NCBI GenBank assembly: GCA_946490455.1
Contig: CAMLXE010000144.1
Location: 1 to 5,266 of the forward strand
Direction: 5' to 3'
Source: an uncultured Desulfovibrio sp.
Lineage (GTDB): Bacteria; Desulfobacterota; Desulfovibrionia; Desulfovibrionales; Desulfovibrionaceae
Length of the DNA stretch: 5,266 nucleotides
This document shows, one piece after another, positions 1-5,266 of the stretch. The translations under genes and the position numbers were made by a program. Within the stretch, counting starts at the first letter, position 1; every line of letters begins with the position of its first letter. The notes beneath the pieces were generated by a model. That model saw nothing but the letters and a program-made list of their open reading frames with translations, did no database searches and was not told the DNA's origin.

Positions 1-98
1 GAACGCGCAGAGGAAAACCGTCCAGCTGACCGTAAATCGCTCAGGCCTGATATGACAAAGGGAAACATGATAGTCCTTCCGTGGTCAATGATAAGTAT
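1..98. other. Window edge with no assignable gene
   Basis: Nothing here can be named. On the plus strand one frame is open from base 2 to a TGA at 53-55, giving a tail that ends VQLTVNRSGLI. This could be the C-terminus of a gene entering from the left and converging on folD. A second plus frame is open from base 1 to a TGA at 136-138, but it runs through the terminator hairpin and is unlikely to be coding. Seventeen residues are too few to recognise a family. The converging-gene reading fits the hairpin at 103-132, which has T-rich sequence on both sides. Confidence 0.2.
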
Positions 99-136
99 AA
101 AAAAGGCTCTCCTCATGACTGGGGAGAGCCTTCTTT
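99..136 (-). terminator. Rho-independent terminator after folD, possibly bidirectional
   Basis: A perfect 10-bp stem pairs AAGGCTCTCC (103-112) with GGAGAGCCTT (123-132) around a 10-base loop. On the minus strand the stem runs into six T residues (complement of 99-104), the classic intrinsic terminator form. It lies 24 bases past the folD stop and so probably ends the fhs-speG-folD transcript. On the plus strand the stem is followed by TTCTTT (131-136), so it could also stop transcription coming from the left. Confidence 0.88.
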
Positions 137-155
137 GAAGAATGGCCGGAACTGA

Positions 156-1040
156 TCAGCGGTTCGTGGCGAGATGCCATTTTGCCGAAAGAACAGTATT
201 TTTCATCAGCATGGCGATGGTCATGGGACCAACGCCGCCCGGAACGGGCGTGATCTTTCCGGCTACCTTGCAGGCTTCTGCAAAGGCAACGTCGCCGGAG
301 AGCATGGGTTTGCCGGTTTTTTCATTGAAGCCTATTCTGTTGACCCCTACATCGATGACCGTTGCACCGGGTTTGATCCATTCCGGACGGACAAGTCCGG
401 GAACACCGGCAGCGACAATAAGGATATCGGCACGCCGGCAGTGTCCGGCCAGATCCTTGGTGCGCGTATGGACCAGTGTGACCGTAGCGTCGGTTCCTTT
501 CTGGCCGAGCATGACCGCAATGGGTTTCCCGACGATATTGGAGCGTCCCACAACCACGACTTCGGCTCCGGCAATGGGCGTTCCCGATCTGATGAGCATT
601 TCCCGGATGCCGGCCGGGGTGCAGGGCGGGAAGCGTTCGTCCCCGATGAGCAGGCGGCCGAGATTGACGGGGTGAAAACCGTCCACATCCTTGTCGGGAT
701 CAATGGCATTGATGACCTTTGTTTCATCTATGTGCGGGGGCAGTGGAAGCTGTACAAGAATGCCGTGAATGGCCGGGTCGGCATTATAGCGGGCAATGAG
801 CGCAAGCAGATCGGCTTCGCTGATATCGGCAGGCTGGTTGTCCTGTACTTCATGGAAGCCGAGCTCCAGAGCCGTCCTGACTTTCAGGGAGACATAGCTG
901 ACCGAGGCCGGATTTTCACCCACAAGGATGGTGACCAGTCCTGGAACGATCCCATGTTCGGCGCGCATGGCGGCGACTTCGGTACGCAATTCGTCAAGAA
1001 TGGCAGAACGGAGTTCCGTTCCACTGATGATTTCAGCCAT
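156..1040 (-). CDS. folD: Bifunctional methylene-THF dehydrogenase / methenyl-THF cyclohydrolase FolD
   Basis: FolD is a cytoplasmic enzyme that interconverts 5,10-methylene-THF and 5,10-methenyl-THF (usually NADP-linked) and hydrolyses the latter to 10-formyl-THF. The 294-residue product has the normal family length and both domains. The N-terminal catalytic part carries the Tyr49/Lys53 pair (SYVSLK), Gln97 in LVQLPLP and Asp120 in DVDGFHP, matching the catalytic Tyr/Lys, Gln and Asp of the family. The nucleotide-binding part has VVVGRSNIVGKP at about 162-173, and PGGVGPMTIAMLMKNT closes the fold at 267-282. The frame extends upstream to a TTG at 1052, but the ATG at 1040 is preferred because GGAGG sits five bases before it and the TTG lies within that site. 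The gene is 23 bp downstream of speG and last in a unit begun by fhs, whose product 10-formyl-THF is its substrate in the reductive direction. Nothing in it looks damaged. Cofactor preference (NADP or NAD) cannot be read with confidence. Confidence 0.97.
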   Translation of the reverse strand: MAEIISGTELRSAILDELRTEVAAMRAEHGIVPGLVTILVGENPASVSYVSLKVRTALELGFHEVQDNQPADISEADLLALIARYNADPAIHGILVQLPLPPHIDETKVINAIDPDKDVDGFHPVNLGRLLIGDERFPPCTPAGIREMLIRSGTPIAGAEVVVVGRSNIVGKPIAVMLGQKGTDATVTLVHTRTKDLAGHCRRADILIVAAGVPGLVRPEWIKPGATVIDVGVNRIGFNEKTGKPMLSGDVAFAEACKVAGKITPVPGGVGPMTIAMLMKNTVLSAKWHLATNR

Positions 1041-1045
1041 GAAAT

Positions 1046-1050
1046 CCTCC
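1046..1050 (-). promoter_or_regulatory. Ribosome binding site of folD
   Basis: The minus strand reads GGAGG followed by the five-base spacer ATTTC and then ATG (1040). This fixes the folD start at 1040, since the in-frame TTG at 1052 lies just upstream of the site. The site falls inside the 23-bp speG-folD gap, consistent with translation of folD from a shared message. Confidence 0.85.
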
Positions 1051-1063
1051 AAGCCTTTTCGCC

Positions 1064-1597
1064 TCAGGACACTTCACGCCGGGCGAGATAATCGTTCTGA
1101 AACATGCACATGCGCAGGGCATTGCGATACTTGCCGTTGCTGAAAAATTCGTGCTTGAGTTCGCCTTCCGTTTCAAAGCCGAGCTTTTCGTAGATGTGAA
1201 TGGCCTTTTTGTTTTCAGTGTCAACAAGAAGATACAGTTTATACAGGTTGAGAACCGTAAAACTGTAATCCATGATCAGCTCCACAGCTCTGGCTGCATA
1301 ACCAAGTCCCTGATGGGCAGGGGCGATGATCAGCTGAAATTCGGCTCTGCGGTGAATATAGTCAATTTCCATGAGTTCGACCAGCCCAACCTTTACCTTG
1401 TCATGTTCGACGATAAAGCGTCGTTCACTCTGGTCATGGATGTGCTTGTCATACAGATCAAGCAATTCAACAAAGGCTTCGTAGGGTTCTTCAAACCAGT
1501 AACGCATGACGCTGGCATTATTGTCCAGCTGATGCACGAAGGGAAGGTCTTCCCTTTCAAGAGGCCGCAGACGAATGGGAATATCGTTGTCCATCAT
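1064..1597 (-). CDS. speG: Spermidine N-acetyltransferase SpeG (GNAT family)
   Basis: SpeG transfers an acetyl group from acetyl-CoA to spermidine (and spermine) in the cytoplasm, which relieves polyamine excess. The 177-residue protein is a single GNAT domain. Blocks that I recall as essentially identical in Escherichia coli SpeG include RLRPLEREDL (9-18), VHQLDNNASVMRYWFEEPYE (21-40), LYDKHIHDQSERRF (48-61) and FTVLNLYKLYL (113-123). The acetyl-CoA loop is HQGLGYAAR (95-103), and Tyr136 in AIHIYEKLGF matches the proposed catalytic tyrosine. It is slightly shorter than the E. coli protein (about 186 residues), mostly at the C-terminus. Two adjacent ATG codons (1597, 1594) could start it; upstream there is only a weak AGAG, so the exact start is uncertain. 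It lies between fhs and folD although polyamine acetylation is not a folate step. Hand-counted GC over 1081-1560 is about 47%, below sampled parts of fhs, which suggests horizontal acquisition. Specificity is inferred from similarity. Confidence 0.93.
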   Translation of the reverse strand: MMDNDIPIRLRPLEREDLPFVHQLDNNASVMRYWFEEPYEAFVELLDLYDKHIHDQSERRFIVEHDKVKVGLVELMEIDYIHRRAEFQLIIAPAHQGLGYAARAVELIMDYSFTVLNLYKLYLLVDTENKKAIHIYEKLGFETEGELKHEFFSNGKYRNALRMCMFQNDYLARREVS

Positions 1598-1649
1598 ATG
1601 CTCTGAAGAAAAGAAGGAACGGAAACAGATTGCTTCACCGGTGTAGGAA

Positions 1650-1674
1650 GATCGGGGGCTTTCCGCCCCCGATC
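1650..1674 (-). terminator. Strong hairpin between fhs and speG (attenuator, weak terminator or mRNA end stabiliser)
   Basis: GATCGGGGGC (1650-1659) and GCCCCCGATC (1665-1674) form a perfect 10-bp, mostly G-C stem around a five-base loop. It begins 33 bases after the fhs stop. On the minus strand the stem is followed by TTCCTACACC, which is not a real T tract, so it is not a textbook intrinsic terminator. It could cause partial termination, making fhs more abundant than speG-folD, or it could protect the fhs 3' end after processing. No convincing promoter is visible in the 52 bases between it and speG. Confidence 0.55.
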
Positions 1675-1707
1675 GTATGAACGGGAAGAGAGGGGACTTC
1701 CAGGGAA

Positions 1708-3483
1708 TCAGAAGATGCCTCTGACGCGTCCGGTATCCGTATCCACATCGACTCTGCGGAAGGAAGGATTGGACCCTGTTCCGGGCATGAGCGAGATGGA
1801 GCCGGAAACGGGAACCACAAAGCCGGCGCCTCCGTAGATGAGGACGTCACGAATCTTGAGTCTCCAGCCCCTGGGAGCACCCTTCATGTTGGGATTGTCG
1901 GAGAGGGACAGGTGGGTCTTGACCATGCACAGACCAAGCTCTGCGGCATCGTCACGCTGCTGAATCCTGTCCAGCTTTCCGGCAGCTTCGGCGGAGAAGT
2001 CCACGCCGTCCGCTCCATAAACCTCGCGGGCGACCAGTTCGATACGTTCTCTGAACGGCATGGACCAGTCGTAGAGCGGCTTGAATTCCGTCTTTTCCTC
2101 ACAGGCATCAAGCACGGCGTCGGCAAGTTCCAGCGCACCGTCTCCGCCATGTTCCCAGTGGGTGGAGAGCGCCACTCTGGCGCCTGCTGCCTCGCACAGC
2201 TCCCGGACCTTGGCGATTTCGGCCCTGGTGTCCGTGACAAAGGCATTGATGCACACAACCGGAGACACTCCGGATTTCTTGACCGTTTCGATGTGGTGCA
2301 GCAGGTTGCAGCAGCCCGCTTCCACAAAGCCCACATTTTCCGAGCGGTATTCGTCGGGCAGGGGACGTCCCGGTACGGGAACAGGCGCCCCACCGTGACT
2401 CTTCAGCGCACGGATGGTCGCGACTACAACAGCCGCATCCGGAGCCAGACCGCTGTAGTGGCACTTCAGGTTCCAGAACTTCTCGTACCCGATATCCGCA
2501 CCGAAGCCGGATTCCGTCACATGGTAATCACTCAGCTTCAGGCCGACCCGGTCGGCAATGACGGAACTCTGACCAATGGCGATGTTGGCGAAGGGACCGG
2601 CATGCACAAAGACAGGCTGTCCTTCGATGGTCTGAATGAGGTTCGGGTTGACGGCTTCCACCATCCAGGCGGTCATGGCGCCGTCAACTTCCAGATCCGC
2701 AGTGGTGACCGGATTGCCGTTGCGGTCATAGGCAACGATGATCCTGCCCATGCGTTCCCGCAGGTCCTTGAGATCTCTGGCCACGGCCAGAATGGCCATG
2801 ACTTCCGAAGACACGGCAATGTCAAAGCGCGAGCGCATCATGAAGCCGTCGGACTTGCCGTTGACGCCGTCAATCCCAATGATGATGTTGCGCAGCGACT
2901 GGCAGCAGAAGTCCATGACCCAGCCCATGTTCACATTGGTGGGGTCAATGTTCAGGCGTGCCATGTGGGACATCTTGAGCAGCTTTTCATCGTCATAGTT
3001 GCGTTCATGCTGCATTCTGGAGGTGAGAGCCACCATGGCAAGGTTGTGGGCGTTCATGACGGCATTGATGTCCCCGGTGAAGCCAAGGGAATACTGGGTG
3101 AGCGGAATGCACTGGGAAAGTCCTCCGCCTGCCGCCGATCCCTTTACGCCCATGGTCGGGCCTCCCGAGGGCTGTCGAATGGCGGCAGAAGACCGTTTGC
3201 CGCGTCGTCCGAGTCCCTGGACAAGGCCTATGGTCGTCGTGGATTTGCCTTCACCAAGAGGAGTGGGGGTAATGGCGGTAACGTCGATATATTTTCCGTT
3301 GGGCCTGTTGCCAAGGCGTCCCAGAACGGAGCGATAATCGATTTTGCCCATGACATGGCCATAGGGAAGCAGCTCGCTTTCAAGCAACCCCAGATCGTTC
3401 CCCAGCTGATAGATGGTTTTCATCCGGGTTTCCGCATCCTGGGCTATTTCCCAGTCGGCATGCTGTTTCGGATCAAGTGCCAT
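1708..3483 (-). CDS. fhs: Formate-tetrahydrofolate ligase (10-formyl-THF synthetase)
   Basis: Fhs joins formate to THF using ATP, giving 10-formyl-THF. It is the entry point for formate into purine, Met and Ser/Gly C1 supply and into the methyl branch of the Wood-Ljungdahl pathway. The product is 591 residues, somewhat longer than the usual 555-560. The nucleotide loop TPTPLGEGKSTTT is at 72-84, RQPSGGPTMGVKG at 103-115, EGQPVFVHAGPFANIAIGQ at 287-305, and TESGFGADIGYEKF at 323-336. Phe415 (INAFVTDT) and Trp443 (THWEHGG), 28 residues apart, match the aromatic pair said to hold the substrate in the Moorella enzyme. The common C-terminal PGLP motif reads MPGTGSNPSF here. RQPS in place of REPS, and the DTDTGRVRGIF tail, resemble the synthetase domain of eukaryotic C1-THF synthase. 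The frame extends upstream of 3483, but the ATG there has AGGAGG five bases before it and the added 39 residues do not look like the family. It is first in the unit with speG and folD. Confidence 0.97.
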   Translation of the reverse strand: MALDPKQHADWEIAQDAETRMKTIYQLGNDLGLLESELLPYGHVMGKIDYRSVLGRLGNRPNGKYIDVTAITPTPLGEGKSTTTIGLVQGLGRRGKRSSAAIRQPSGGPTMGVKGSAAGGGLSQCIPLTQYSLGFTGDINAVMNAHNLAMVALTSRMQHERNYDDEKLLKMSHMARLNIDPTNVNMGWVMDFCCQSLRNIIIGIDGVNGKSDGFMMRSRFDIAVSSEVMAILAVARDLKDLRERMGRIIVAYDRNGNPVTTADLEVDGAMTAWMVEAVNPNLIQTIEGQPVFVHAGPFANIAIGQSSVIADRVGLKLSDYHVTESGFGADIGYEKFWNLKCHYSGLAPDAAVVVATIRALKSHGGAPVPVPGRPLPDEYRSENVGFVEAGCCNLLHHIETVKKSGVSPVVCINAFVTDTRAEIAKVRELCEAAGARVALSTHWEHGGDGALELADAVLDACEEKTEFKPLYDWSMPFRERIELVAREVYGADGVDFSAEAAGKLDRIQQRDDAAELGLCMVKTHLSLSDNPNMKGAPRGWRLKIRDVLIYGGAGFVVPVSGSISLMPGTGSNPSFRRVDVDTDTGRVRGIF

Positions 3484-3488
3484 GCGCA

Positions 3489-3494
3489 CCTCCT
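3489..3494 (-). promoter_or_regulatory. Ribosome binding site of fhs
   Basis: A full-consensus AGGAGG on the minus strand stands five bases (TGCGC) before the ATG at 3483. It fixes the fhs start at MALDPK and rules out the upstream extension to 3600. The perfect match suggests strong translation of fhs. Confidence 0.9.
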
Positions 3495-3670
3495 CTTCGG
3501 TTTGGATAAAAAAATATGGGAAAGGGTTTCGACATCCATAATGTATCCCTATTACTATATGCTTTTGCAAAGACTTTCCAGAATAAAGTGTACGATACAA
3601 TTATGCGTAACCCCCCATATAGAAAATAAGAAAAGTGCAATGAGAGCAAAATTTTTCTTGCGTGTGACGG

Positions 3671-3706
3671 GGAAAGGCTGGCAAAAGAAACAGCGGAGCC
3701 TTTTCC
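3671..3706 (+). promoter_or_regulatory. Leader inverted repeat 1 upstream of the ACT-domain gene
   Basis: GGAAAGGCT (3671-3679) pairs with AGCCTTTTCC (3697-3706) if one T is bulged, and the plus strand continues TTGTATTT. This looks like a weak intrinsic terminator or attenuator stem. An alternative, mutually exclusive pairing uses GCTG (3677-3680) with CAGC (3691-3694) around an A-rich loop. Two competing folds in a leader suggest regulation, but no computed energies support this. Confidence 0.35.
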
Positions 3707-3715
3707 TTGTATTTC

Positions 3716-3738
3716 GACTGCCGGATTCCCTGGCAGTC
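3716..3738 (+). repeat. Leader inverted repeat 2 upstream of the ACT-domain gene
   Basis: GACTGCC (3716-3722) and GGCAGTC (3732-3738) are exact inverted repeats. In RNA the stem can extend by a G-U and a G-C pair, leaving a five-base loop. It ends 27 bases before the GTG start and 17 bases before the GTGAGG of the ribosome binding site. It could be an RNA hairpin affecting expression of the ACT gene, or a DNA operator. There is no T tract, so it is not a terminator. Confidence 0.5.
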
Positions 3739-3755
3739 TGTATTGTCTATCGCGT

Positions 3756-3759
3756 GAGG
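3756..3759 (+). promoter_or_regulatory. Ribosome binding site of the ACT-domain gene
   Basis: GAGG (within GTGAGG, 3754-3759) stands six bases before the GTG at 3766. This supports that GTG as the start over the in-frame GTG at 3754, which overlaps the site, and over the ATG at 3640, which has only an A-rich upstream stretch. Confidence 0.7.
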
Positions 3760-3765
3760 TTCAGA

Positions 3766-4326
3766 GTGAATAAAATCGTTGTTTCGGTCATCGGGCTGGA
3801 TTGTCCCGGTGTGGTGTACGCGGTGTCGAGTACCCTGTCGGCGCTGGAATGCAATATCGAGGAAGTGAGTCAGACCATTCTGAAAAGCCAGTTTGCGGCC
3901 ATTTTTGTGGCAACGCGTCCCGATGATCTGGACAATGAGACCATCCTCAGGGTCCTTTCTGGAGCCGTGGAGGACAAGAATATGCATCTTACCATAACCA
4001 TTCGCGATTTCGAGGATGGTTGTGTGTTCAGGAGTGAACCTTCCGAACCCTTTGTTGTCACGGTCGATGGAAAGGACCAGCTGGAAATCATTTCGTCCAT
4101 TTCTCGGATATTTGCCGAACACCATGTGAATATTGAAAATCTGAAGGCCATTATGCCCAAGGGAGAAAACAGAGCTCTTCTTGTCTTTGAAATTGCTTTG
4201 CCCTTGTCCATTGATCGGACTGCCTTGCGCAAAACGCTGCAGGATCGTGCCAGAAGCATGGGACTGCGCCTGAGCATGCAGCATCGGGACATTTTTGAGG
4301 CCGTACACCGCGTCCTGTCGGTTTGA
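3766..4326 (+). CDS. Tandem ACT-domain protein (GcvR/UPF0237-like)
   Basis: ACT domains are small ligand-binding folds, usually sensing amino acids, that regulate enzymes or transcription. This 186-residue protein is two of them with no catalytic or DNA-binding domain. The first spans about 3-82 (KIVVSVIGLDCPGVVYAV, then ALECNIEEVSQTIL), and the second about 95-175 (FVVTVDGKDQLEIISSISRI, then AEHHVNIENLKAIMP). The C-terminal stretch MQHRDIFEAVHRV resembles the end of single-ACT UPF0237 proteins, which in other bacteria sit beside UPF0210 genes as here. Overall size also fits GcvR, the regulator of glycine cleavage genes, but orthology to GcvR is not shown. The GTG start at 3766 is chosen because GAGG lies six bases upstream and the first ACT strand begins at once. 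An in-frame ATG at 3640 would add 42 basic, non-ACT residues and lacks a good ribosome site. The ligand is unknown. A role in sensing glycine, serine or another C1-linked metabolite is inference from location. Confidence 0.88.
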   Translation: MNKIVVSVIGLDCPGVVYAVSSTLSALECNIEEVSQTILKSQFAAIFVATRPDDLDNETILRVLSGAVEDKNMHLTITIRDFEDGCVFRSEPSEPFVVTVDGKDQLEIISSISRIFAEHHVNIENLKAIMPKGENRALLVFEIALPLSIDRTALRKTLQDRARSMGLRLSMQHRDIFEAVHRVLSV

Positions 4327-4408
4327 GTTGCCCTGTCCTGATTCTGAGTTCTTTTTGACAGACCGAGCCTCCGTGACATCGCGGTTGTGGGGGCAGCCTT
4401 CATTTTTT

Positions 4409-4415
4409 AGGGGAG
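4409..4415 (+). promoter_or_regulatory. Ribosome binding site of the DUF711 gene
   Basis: AGGGGAG lies six bases (ATTCCC) before the ATG at 4422. The 95-bp gap after the ACT gene also contains an isolated TTGACA (4355-4360) with no acceptable -10 at 16-18 bases. Read-through from the ACT gene is therefore the simpler explanation for transcription. Confidence 0.75.
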
Positions 4416-4421
4416 ATTCCC

Positions 4422-5266
4422 ATGCTTACAGAACGTGAAGTCCTCAGCACCCTGAACATGCTGCGCAATGAACATCTCGATGTTCGTACGGTGACGCTTG
4501 GCATCAGTCTGTTTGACTGTGCCAGTCACGATTTTGATGTGTTTGCCTACAGAGTGCGTGCCAAGATAGCCAAATACGCCGCCAGGCTGGTTTCCACCTG
4601 CAATGAGGTGGAGGAACGTTTTGGCATTCCGATTGTCAACAAGCGCATCAGTGTCAGCCCCATCGGCGTGGTCGGGGCGTCCTTTTCCAGAGACGAGATG
4701 GTCAGGGCCTGTTGTGTGCTGGATGACGCTGCCAAGGATGCCGGGGTGGATTTTCTTGGCGGATTTGGCGCACTGGTGGAAAAGGGGATTACTCCCGGAG
4801 AACGGAATCTGATTGACTCTCTTCCGGAAGCTTTGGCCACTACGGACCGTATCTGCTCATCCATCAACGTGGCCTCGTCTCGTTCAGGTATCAATATGGA
4901 TGCCGTGGCGCTCATGGGACAGCGGATTCTCGATGTGGCCGAGGCAACCAGAGACAGGGACGGACTCGGATGCGCCAAGCTGGTGGTCTTTGCCAATATT
5001 CCTCAGGATGTTCCCTTTATGGCCGGAGCGTATCTTGGCGTCGGGGAACCGGATGTTGTCATCAATGTGGGTGTTTCAGGACCTGGGGTGGTCAAAAAGG
5101 CCATTGATCGTGCCATGGACGCCTACCCCAACATTACGTTGAGCGAAGTGGCCGAGGTCATCAAGCGTACGGCATACAAGGTAACCCGGGTTGGCGAGAT
5201 TATCGGCAAGGATGTGGCCAACCGACTGAATCTGCCGTTTGCTGTGGCGGACCTTTCTCTGGCGCC
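4422..5266 (+). CDS. UPF0210/DUF711 family protein (PFL-like fold), 3' end cut by the window
   Basis: The frame is open from the ATG at 4422 to the window end, giving 281 residues plus two bases. Complete family members are about 450 residues, so roughly the last third is missing. Recognisable UPF0210 blocks are LDVRTVTLGISLFDCA (19-34), GIPIVNKRISVSPI (68-81), GVDFLGGFGALVEKG (108-122), SSINVASSRSGINMDAV (146-162), FANIPQDVPFMAGAYLGVGE (190-209) and VVINVGVSGPGVVK (212-225). The family is grouped with pyruvate formate-lyase/ribonucleotide reductase-like barrels by fold and is often named PFL family protein. No enzymatic activity is established to my knowledge, and the C-terminal part that would show whether a glycyl-radical site exists is outside the window. 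It follows the ACT gene in the same direction, matching the UPF0237-UPF0210 pairing known elsewhere, so the ACT protein may be its regulatory partner. No frameshift or internal stop is seen. Confidence 0.93.
   Translation, partial: MLTEREVLSTLNMLRNEHLDVRTVTLGISLFDCASHDFDVFAYRVRAKIAKYAARLVSTCNEVEERFGIPIVNKRISVSPIGVVGASFSRDEMVRACCVLDDAAKDAGVDFLGGFGALVEKGITPGERNLIDSLPEALATTDRICSSINVASSRSGINMDAVALMGQRILDVAEATRDRDGLGCAKLVVFANIPQDVPFMAGAYLGVGEPDVVINVGVSGPGVVKKAIDRAMDAYPNITLSEVAEVIKRTAYKVTRVGEIIGKDVANRLNLPFAVADLSLA

Larger units (their letters stand above)
3484..3765. promoter_or_regulatory. Divergent intergenic region between fhs and the ACT-domain gene
   Basis: These 282 bases must hold the start signals for both units, since the genes face away from each other. 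The half near fhs (3500-3660) is clearly A/T-rich, as promoters tend to be. On the minus strand a TATAGT hexamer (3554-3559) could be a -10 for fhs, but the hexamer 17 bases upstream (TCTGGA) is a poor -35. On the plus strand TACAAT (3596-3601) could be a -10 for the ACT gene, again without a good -35 at normal spacing. I therefore assign no specific promoter. The half near the ACT gene holds two inverted repeats, listed separately. I see no glycine or THF riboswitch core. Confidence 0.6.

Noticed and set aside
174..1091. Plus-strand open frame of about 305 codons opposite folD
   Set aside because: It is a shadow of folD, with no recognisable motif and no good start context.
3567..3580. Sigma-54-like TGG...TTGCA on the minus strand upstream of fhs
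   Set aside because: GG and GC are separated by nine bases, not the required ten, so it does not fit the -24/-12 consensus.
3588..3611. Imperfect palindrome GTGTACG...CGTAAC in the divergent region
   Set aside because: The arms match only with a one-base gap, and the centre is simply A/T-rich. This is near chance level.
1912..3700. Very long plus-strand open frame opposite fhs that runs into the ACT gene frame
   Set aside because: It is the antisense of a clear, conserved fhs gene and its translation shows no family signature. Only the part from 3766 onward is a real protein. The openness reflects codon choice in fhs.
3484..3765. Glycine or THF riboswitch
   Set aside because: I looked for the conserved cores on both strands and found no convincing match.
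4355..4360. Perfect TTGACA -35 hexamer between the ACT and DUF711 genes
   Set aside because: No acceptable -10 hexamer occurs 16-18 bases downstream (the sequence there is GC-rich), so no promoter is called.
3601..4403. Minus-strand open frames of 235 and 177 codons across the ACT gene
   Set aside because: They lie antisense to a well-supported ACT protein, with no domain signature or ribosome site.
4367..4408. Possible terminator between the ACT and DUF711 genes (GCCTCC, GGGGGC, then a T run)
   Set aside because: The stem is short, includes a wobble pair, has a large unpaired loop, and the T run begins several bases beyond the stem.

Overview
The window reads as part of a bacterial chromosome built around one-carbon (folate) metabolism, with two divergent transcription units back to back. 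The best guess for the host is a sulfate-reducing deltaproteobacterium of the Desulfovibrio type. This rests on an fhs-folD pair, an ACT plus DUF711 pair, moderate to high GC and strong Shine-Dalgarno sites, so it is an inference and not a marker-gene identification.

Left unit (minus strand, read right to left): fhs, formate-tetrahydrofolate ligase (start 3483, stop 1708); then a 110-bp gap with a perfect 10-bp hairpin; then speG, spermidine N-acetyltransferase (1597 to 1064); then, 23 bp later, folD, methylene-THF dehydrogenase/methenyl-THF cyclohydrolase (1040 to 156). A rho-independent terminator at about 99-136 closes the unit. Fhs and FolD together convert formate to 10-formyl-, 5,10-methenyl- and 5,10-methylene-THF. 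SpeG acts in polyamine metabolism and is the odd gene out. It looks strikingly like enterobacterial SpeG and is lower in GC than its neighbours, which suggests acquisition by transfer.

Centre (3484-3765): a 282-bp divergent intergenic region holding the fhs leader and its strong ribosome binding site. It also holds the leader of the rightward unit, which contains two neighbouring inverted repeats.

Right unit (plus strand): a 186-residue protein with two ACT domains (3766-4326), then after 95 bp the first 281 residues of a UPF0210/DUF711 (PFL-like fold) protein (from 4422, cut by the window end). This pairing resembles the known pairing of small UPF0237 ACT proteins with UPF0210 proteins, whose function is not established. 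Its position head to head with fhs/folD is the most interesting lead here.

The first 98 bases hold nothing firmly assignable. The long reading frames opposite fhs, folD and the ACT gene are antisense shadows.
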